DNA of 10,910 nucleotides, taken from positions 1 to 10,910 of the forward strand of contig JADDMT010000326.1 of the NCBI GenBank assembly GCA_021401465.1, written 5' to 3'. This stretch comes from Teratosphaeria epicoccoides. Taxonomy: Eukaryota > Ascomycota > Dothideomycetes > Mycosphaerellales > Teratosphaeriaceae. The notes beneath the pieces are model-generated. The model was not told the origin of the DNA. It did not search any database and worked only from the letters and a program-made list of their open reading frames with translations. The translations under genes were made by a program, and so were the position numbers. This document shows, in pieces, positions 5,957-10,910 of the stretch. The first letter of the stretch is position 1; each line of letters begins with the position of its first letter.

Positions 5957-8300
5957 TATACGCTTAGAACGTCGCTAGTGCATTAGTCAAGCTAGATAGC
6001 ATCACTATATACTCGAAGTGTCTATACCGCGTTCGGAACATAGTCTTCTACTTGTCGCCCTTTCGGATTAGTATCTAGTAGTAGGCGTCCTTTAAGTCGA
6101 TAGACAAGAAGATAGCGGCGCGACTAAGGCGGTCAAGCGTCTCGCTAATAAGTAGTAGGGGGCAGCGGTTCTTCTAAGTTACCGCGTTAAGGCCCCTATA
6201 GTTAACGTATAGGCGGAGCGTGTTATCCTTCTTCAGGACAAACATAACTAGCACTCTAGCCTTACTGTCGCTTCGCCGGATCCACGCGTTTCTTTACGCC
6301 TTGTAGAGATAGTCTCGAAGTGTTTCGAGCTAAGATTCTAACATAGGGTATAGAGGCTAATACGGAGGATTGTAACCCTCCTTAAGGTTAATCGCATGTT
6401 CCGCGTCTAGGGCCCGGGCATAGGCCGCAGCCTCTACGTCGAAAATATCGGCGTATTCCTCTAACTTAGGCAGAAGGGTAACGTCTTCCTTAACGTTCTA
6501 TATGTAGACCGCATACATATATTAGACCTTCTTCATGTCCTTGTAGAAGCTGTGTGCGTCACGCATCCTTACTATAGGAACTTTGCCTATAGAGCTATAG
6601 AACTAATTGTTAGTAGCTCTATTAACAACGACTCCCTGCTTGTAGCGCTAAGGGCGGCCGAGTAGGAGCTCCTTATTAGGAACGTCTTTAGCGTAGAAGA
6701 CTTCGTTAGTCTCGCGCACTTCTCCTAAGGAGTCCGCGAGTTAGAGGCGCATGTTATACGCGCCTTAAGCCGCTACGCCTTCGCCCTAAAAGGACTTCAT
6801 AGTAGGCAGCAGGGCTCCTAGGATTAGCTTTAAACTAAGCTGTACGATTACCCGCTAGGGTATCACGTTAACCTCCGCAAGGTTGTCTAGCATATAGTCT
6901 ACTAGCTTAAGCGAGCCATTAACTCGGACCGCACCAGATAGGCGCTAGGCAGGCCACGAGTCTACACTATCGGTAACAGACAGCTTAGATACCCGCGGTA
7001 GCCATTCGGTTGTCTCGGGCTTGTCCTTCTTTTACCTCCCCTCTAGGGAGGTTTCGGACACCTTGCTTACCTTTTTCCTATTACTTCGTTTAGGATAGCA
7101 AGCCGCCTAGTAGTCTCTCGCTCTACAGATGTAGTAGCTGCTCGGAGGCTTCTCGCTACTATCTTTAGGCTTAGAGGGCTTGCTCCTCTAGAATGAACTA
7201 CCGCGTTAGACGTGACCCTTAGGGCGCTTGTAATAGCGGCCCTTTAGTAGGTCCTTAGGGCTTAGACGCTTATTATCCTTGCCGCCCGATTTTCTATTTC
7301 GCTTTAAGGTAATCTCTATACGTGTCGTAAGGGACATAAGGTCTTGCCAAGTTGTCGGAAGTTCATGAAAAGTCATGATTATGTTCTGAAGATTGTCATT
7401 AAGTTTGACGAGTAGGTGCTGCATACGTTACGTCTCGGTATATAGTAGCATCTGTCTCTCAAGTGTAGCGAGGTAGGTAGCGAAGCTAGAGGTAGTTTGT
7501 CCCTTCCCCTACTTGGCCTTCTTATACTCGACAGACATAGTAAGGGCGTAGTTCCCTAGATCCTCGACCTAGTCGACACAGAACTAGCAAAAGTCCGCCT
7601 ATGTATACGTTCTGTCGTAGACCCGCATAAGGTCATACTACTCATGCTAATTATTGCGAGGTTCTTTATCCTCTTCGAGCTACATTACACTAAAGGCAAC
7701 TCGTTTGCCCTCTATGGAATATCCGTGTAGGTTAAGCACGAAAACTGCCTTACATGCCTGCAAGAAAGTTTGAGCCTCCTTTAAGGTGTCTCCCTTAAGC
7801 GGCTTCGGGTTACATGCGTTACGACTGCCTCTAGGTTAGCCTACTATGGCCCCAAATTTAGGCACTAGACTCGCGGGCATACGCGGAGAGTCTGCGCCTG
7901 CTAGCGAGTTGTCTCCGTAGGTCCCTAGCGTGAAATCTCGCTAGATTCCTTCGTCCGCTAGTTTATTAGTACTGCTTATAGCGACGTCTTCGTTGTCCTC
8001 TCTATTGTCGCTACTAGAAGCAGTGCGGCTCTAGCTCTAGTTCGCAAGGCAGTTCGCGACCTAATCGACAATCATGGCTACAAGGGCTAGGTCGATAGTC
8101 AGGGTTAGCTGCGGTCCCTATGCAGGGGGCCTATTACCTTGTCTGCTACGTAATTAGCCTCTAGTAGAACCGTCGCTTGATGCAGTGTTGCTCGTAGGAG
8201 GTGCTTCTACGGGCTAGTTACTTAGGCTAGCTTCGCTATCGCAGGCGCTTAGGATAGCGCTTAGTACGCGTTAGTTACGAGTACGTAGTACTCTAGACAT
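5957..8300 (-). pseudogene. Gag-Pol of Element II: Gag, zinc-knuckle remnant, protease, first half of RT
   Basis: From ATG 8300 a single frame can be followed to 5957 (about 781 codons) with no indel; landmarks at 7424, 7127, 6887, 6245 and 6098 all fall in phase. Gag: Ser/Ala-rich N-terminus, then LKGDTLKEAQTFLQAC, GKRVAFSVM, LTMSVEYKKAK, and a still-open 72-codon stretch at 7424-7206. A knuckle-like Cys pair (7127 and 7100) is a worn CCHC motif. Protease: YMLD at 6887 but followed by Asn-Leu in place of Ser-Gly, so the active site is lost; LLGRP is near the end. RT: FVLKKDNTLRLY, RGLNAVT, the catalytic SIDLKDAY (Asp at 6098) and FRTRYRHFEY, cut just after TNALATF and before YxDD. Stops are mostly TAG/TAA at Gln or Trp positions. 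A single Gag-Pol frame without frameshift is usual in many fungal Ty3 families. Confidence 0.88.
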
Positions 8301-8358
8301 ATTATAGTATTCTCTGCTAGACTACAAAGCAGGGGGGAGAAAGCAGAACTAATATAGA
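8301..8358 (-). other. Leader of Element II between LTR and gag ATG
   Basis: A short untranslated stretch with no ORF. A possible primer-binding site, TAGTTCTGC (formerly TGG-initial if RIP made TGG into TAG), lies just inside the inner LTR end, but I cannot match it to a tRNA from sequence alone. Confidence 0.35.
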
Positions 8359-8708
8359 TGTATATGCTATATAATATGAAAATATCTTGTAGTATAACAG
8401 AGTAATCCGACCTTTTAATAGGTATAAGATAGCGCTGCTTTCTGCTTATTACAGAGGTAGCGCTAAGGGTGCTTATAACCCCTGACGCCCCTTAATTAGA
8501 GAAAGCATGTCTGAGCCTATCCCCGTAGGGGTATCGTAGGGTTAGCAACGTAGGGGCATCCTATGTCAACTATTAATCCTACTTAGACGACACACGAGCT
8601 AACGTATATACGAAGGACCCCTTGCTATATGTAGTAGGGTTACTACATGCTAAGGGTAGGCATTAGAACCTATGTAGTTCTAATGGCCCCCTAGTATCAA
8701 CTGTATCA
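8359..8708 (-). mobile_element. 5' LTR of Element II
   Basis: The outer end (GTATCA at 8708, TGATAC on the - strand) is firm, because 8583-8708 repeats at 1-126 and both stop at this string. The inner end is inferred. A TG at 8359 gives a 350-bp LTR with a TATA-like TATTAAAAGG at 8420-8411, while a TGTCAAC at 8564 would give only 145 bp and no TATA, so I favour 8359. A C/G-rich patch at 8521-8556 contains the palindrome CCCCGTAGGGG and near-repeats of GTAGGG. The copy is heavily RIP-mutated relative to 1-126. No gene is present in these bases. Confidence 0.6.
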
Positions 8709-9470
8709 ATGATAGCAAGAAGGACTAGGTACATACGACTAAGCCTTACATAAGAAGATACAAGCCTTAAAGAGATTAATGAATCTTGCTTTAATAATGA
8801 CAACAAAGAAAACTAAGATCCGAATACTTTATTCTCTCCTAGGGAGGAGTTAGGAGCCATCCTAGAAGTACCGGAGTCTCCTTAGCAAGAGGAGGATTAG
8901 CAAGAGGATTTAGAGGAGAGTCTAAACACTAAGGAAGAAACGACAGATAAAGAAAGTGAAGACAAATTCGGGATTAACAATGATATAATCCTTACATTTA
9001 CGATAGATGCACTAGTAGCCGCACGAACTATTGCCCTGCATCTAGTACGCAAGTACAAGGAAATGTTTCTAAAGATTAATAGACAACAAAAAGTCGATCC
9101 TATCTAATTCGACTATTTCTAGATAAGTCTACGAGCAAAGTTCTAGAACTACTCTCGAATATTAATGGAATATGCGTACTATAACTTCATCATAGAACGA
9201 GTACTAATAGGAAGTACGATCACACCCTACGGATACATCCTACCTAATAACAGGACAATTATTACTCAAGAAATGCGTCAAGTAGTTTAGCGATTAAACT
9301 AGTAATATCGAAAAGCTATAATAGCGTAAGGACGAAACGCATGTAACAATACCCTCGAAGAGAAATTATACGCTTTAAAAGAAGCACAGACAGTAGGACT
9401 ATAAACCCGTGACTAGCTAGAGTAACGTTAGGCTAATAACTAGTCAGGAAACGGATTAACTCTCTAGATT
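8709..9470 (+). pseudogene. Gag-like frame of Element I, 5' end cut off
   Basis: A + strand frame in phase with 8709 runs right from the LTR boundary to about 9470, broken by TAG/TAA at mostly Gln-compatible sites. The N-terminal part is very acidic (LEESLNTKEETTDKESEDKF at 8913-8972). A basic, helical part follows (LVRKYKEMFLKINRQQK), then a region rich in Tyr/Ile (MEYAYYNFIIERVLIG) and a Glu/Gln-rich end (LEEKLYALKEAQTVGL). No CCHC knuckle is seen. I call it gag-like only because protease and RT follow directly. It does not obviously resemble the capsid of Elements II or V, so it could be another accessory frame. The ATG at 8709 is probably accidental, as the frame simply emerges from the insertion site. 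Confidence 0.5.
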
Positions 9471-9481
9471 AGAGCGTTCTA

Positions 9482-10431
9482 AGAGAGTTCCTTAATACAG
9501 AAAGCGCTTAAGCATTAACAGTAGTCTTCCGCACTAAGATTATTGTCAATAGGCACCTAACGAGTATATTAATAGATTCCGGAGCAAGCGGGAATTTTGC
9601 CTCTAAATTATTCGTTAAGAGCCGAGGGATTACAACTAACTTATAGCAGTAGATAGGTTACTGCTACCTAGTATAGAATAGGAGACGATACCGTTACTAC
9701 TAGCTATCTAACAGCACTACGAGGAAATTGTCTTAGACGTTACTAACATGGCTAGTCATGATGTTATGCTAGGCATGCCTTAGTTAAGAAAGCATAACCT
9801 AGTTGTAGACTAGAAAAGAGGAGTACTTACATTTAAGGAATGCAATTACATGATTAGCATTTAACCTGTGTAGTAGCAGCGTTCGCAGACAGATGAGATT
9901 AATAAGCGCAGAATGACTTGTAAGATGTTTATATTAACAGGAATCACGGAGAACTGTATTTAACCTAGATTGACACTACCGTTAGGTTAGGAGGGTCACG
10001 ACAATGATCACGGGAATAGTAGAAGTCATGTACTATTAAAGAATGAAACTAGAATCTTAGACCTAGACATTCCTAAGGAGTATAGCAAGTAGAAGCGACT
10101 CTTTAAAGAGGAGAGAGGCAAGGCGGCCTTACCTAAACATTAACCATAGGATCACAAGATACACTTATAGCCTAGGAAAGAGCCTCTATGGGGACCCCTA
10201 TACGTAATGTCTAAGAAAGAGCTTAAAACCCTAGACGAATAGCTAAAAGAGAAACTAGAGAAAGGCTAGATACGGAAGTCGACATCCTTAGCAGCCTTAC
10301 TAGTAATGTTTGTTCTAAAAGCAAACAGGAAACTACGACTAGTAGTAGACTTCAGACGACTTAACGACATCACGATTAAGAACTAGTATCTATTACTAAA
10401 CATCGAAGAAATGCAAGACTAATTAACTAGA
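9482..10431 (+). pseudogene. Protease and first part of RT of Element I
   Basis: The protease LIDSGASGNF (9569-9598) is in phase 2, one base back from the gag-like frame, with REFLNTES just upstream at 9482-9505. Between about 9640 and 9665 the frame slips again by one, after which DVTNMASHDVMLGMP (9736-9780, the second protease motif), KEYSK (10078-10092), LWGPLYVMSKKELKTL and the RT N-terminus (VMFVLKANRKLRLVVDFRRL, NDITIKN) are all in phase 1. The first slip could be a programmed -1 frameshift or an indel. The second lies inside the protease and must be damage. The frame ends at 10431, where an LTR begins, before the RT catalytic aspartates. Stops are typical RIP TAG/TAA. The RT is related to, but distinct from, those of Elements II and IV. 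Confidence 0.82.
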
Positions 10432-10806
10432 TGTTATAAGTGTCATAGATTAGAGTACTATAGCATGAGTTATAACACATGCATAGAGAAAGGATCTGTT
10501 ACGTGAGGATAGACACCCGGATCTGTAGGGTTAGTCTATAGACCTATAGACCTACATAGAAGAAAGGATCTGTCACGTAAGGACAGATACCTAGATCTAT
10601 AGGGTTAGTCTATAGATCTACAGACCTAGGTCTAACGGGTCTAGCGACAGATCTAACAGAGCTGTTATACCTCTCTAGTATATAGGGATGGCTTCAGGAC
10701 AGGCAGTTAGGAGCTTCGTGCTTAATCTTAATCTTAATCCCCTCCTCTAAGGGGGATAGTTAGTTACAAGGTTAATTGCTATTGTCGATATTCTTCACTA
10801 CTGTAC
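10432..10806 (+). mobile_element. Element VII: chromovirus LTR (copy C), truncated by the telomere
   Basis: It begins TGTTATAAGTG, the mutated equivalent of TGTCATAAGTG in LTRs A and B, right where the Element I RT stops. It follows them through the hairpin region (10492-10666), TATATA (10679-10684), CTTCGTGCTTAAT and GATATTCTTCAC. Weak alignment continues to TAC at 10806, about 55-70 bases short of the LTR end. Then TTAGGG starts with no spacer. The opening part is diverged and rearranged. It is either the 5' LTR of an element whose body was lost with the old chromosome end, or a solo LTR that was later cut. Confidence 0.85.
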
Positions 10807-10910
10807 TTAGGGTTAGGGTTAGGGTTAGGGTTAGGGTTAGGGTTAGGGTTAGGGTTAGGGTTAGGGTTAGGGTTAGGGTTAGGGTTAGGGTTAGGGTTAG
10901 GGTTAGGGTT
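10807..10910 (+). repeat. Telomere, (TTAGGG)17 plus TT
   Basis: 104 bases of perfect TTAGGG reach the end of the window without a variant unit. The G-rich strand is 3'-terminal, as in a right chromosome end. TTAGGG is the standard repeat of filamentous ascomycetes and also of animals and other fungi, so it supports but does not prove the taxon. No degenerate repeats or host subtelomeric genes separate it from the LTR. Confidence 0.98.

Larger units (their letters stand above)
5957..8708 (-). mobile_element. Element II: Ty3/gypsy element, 5' LTR to mid-RT
   Basis: A - strand element is present from its 5' LTR (right end 8708) through leader, gag and protease into RT, where Element III interrupts it at 5956/5957. 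The rest of RT, RNase H, integrase and the 3' LTR are not in the window. Its LTR family also appears at 1-126. The element itself lies in the gag-like frame of Element I. Its sequence differs clearly from the chromovirus pol of Element IV, so it is a separate Ty3/gypsy family. Confidence 0.85.
8709..10431 (+). mobile_element. Element I: outermost Ty3/gypsy element, middle part only
   Basis: It consists of the gag-like frame, protease and beginning of RT in + orientation, bounded left by the Element II LTR (8708) and right by the chromovirus LTR (10432). No LTR of its own is in the window. By position in the nest it should be the oldest element here, consistent with its two apparent frame slips and low GC. 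Confidence 0.75.

Noticed and set aside
7206..7424. Open - strand frame of 72 codons as a separate small gene
   Set aside because: It is in phase with the Element II gag start at 8300 and the protease and RT downstream. It is just a stretch of that Gag that escaped stops.
1..8708. Left LTR (1-126) and right LTR (8359-8708) as the two ends of one 8.7-kb element
   Set aside because: The sequence just inside the left copy (127 on) is gag of another element (V) in mid-frame, with no polypurine tract, so it cannot be the 3' end of Element II.
957..10431. A variant genetic code with TAA/TAG read as Gln
   Set aside because: The stops also stand for Trp (YLVKWEGY and NTWEP positions of the chromodomain), repeat copies show the same sites as CpA/TpG-to-TpA changes, and catalytic residues are lost too. 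RIP explains all of it.

Overview
The window is the last ~10.9 kb of a chromosome of a filamentous ascomycete-like fungus. It ends in 17 TTAGGG repeats running to the last base, with the G-rich strand 3'-terminal, so the right edge is a real telomere. The rest is subtelomere made only of Ty3/gypsy LTR retrotransposons. No intact host gene, tRNA or rRNA was found. Reading frames can be followed for kilobases but are broken by dozens of TAG/TAA codons where the family has Trp or Gln. Repeat copies differ mainly by C-to-T and G-to-A changes at CpA/TpG while many CpG remain. This is the signature of repeat-induced point mutation (RIP), a Pezizomycotina genome defence. Nothing here should make a working protein.

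Read from right to left, the layout is a nest of insertions seen from its right-hand side. Element I (8709-10431, + strand; gag-like, protease, start of RT) is the outermost. Element II (5957-8708, - strand; 5' LTR, leader, gag, protease, half of RT) sits in the gag of I. Element III (4962-5956, + strand; 3' end and 3' LTR of a chromovirus) sits in the RT of II. Element IV (957-4961, + strand; protease to chromodomain, antisense gene, 3' LTR; same family as III) sits in the antisense gene of III. Element V (127-956, - strand; 5' LTR and N-terminal gag) sits in the gag/protease part of IV. Element VI (1-126, - strand; LTR of the same family as II) sits in the gag of V. The left halves of all of them should lie beyond base 1. 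On the other side, a chromovirus LTR (VII, 10432-10806) interrupts the RT of I, is cut short, and continues directly into the telomere.

The elements are linked by copy-and-paste insertion into one another, by RIP, and by end formation on an LTR. The most interesting biology is in the III/IV/VII family. It carries a second gene antisense to, and downstream of, pol (basic N-terminal region perhaps related to MADS/SRF-type domains, then a coiled coil). Its LTR U3 holds a run of about six hairpins, some with the telomere-like string TAGGGTTAG at the loop. One such LTR is the sequence onto which the telomere is joined.
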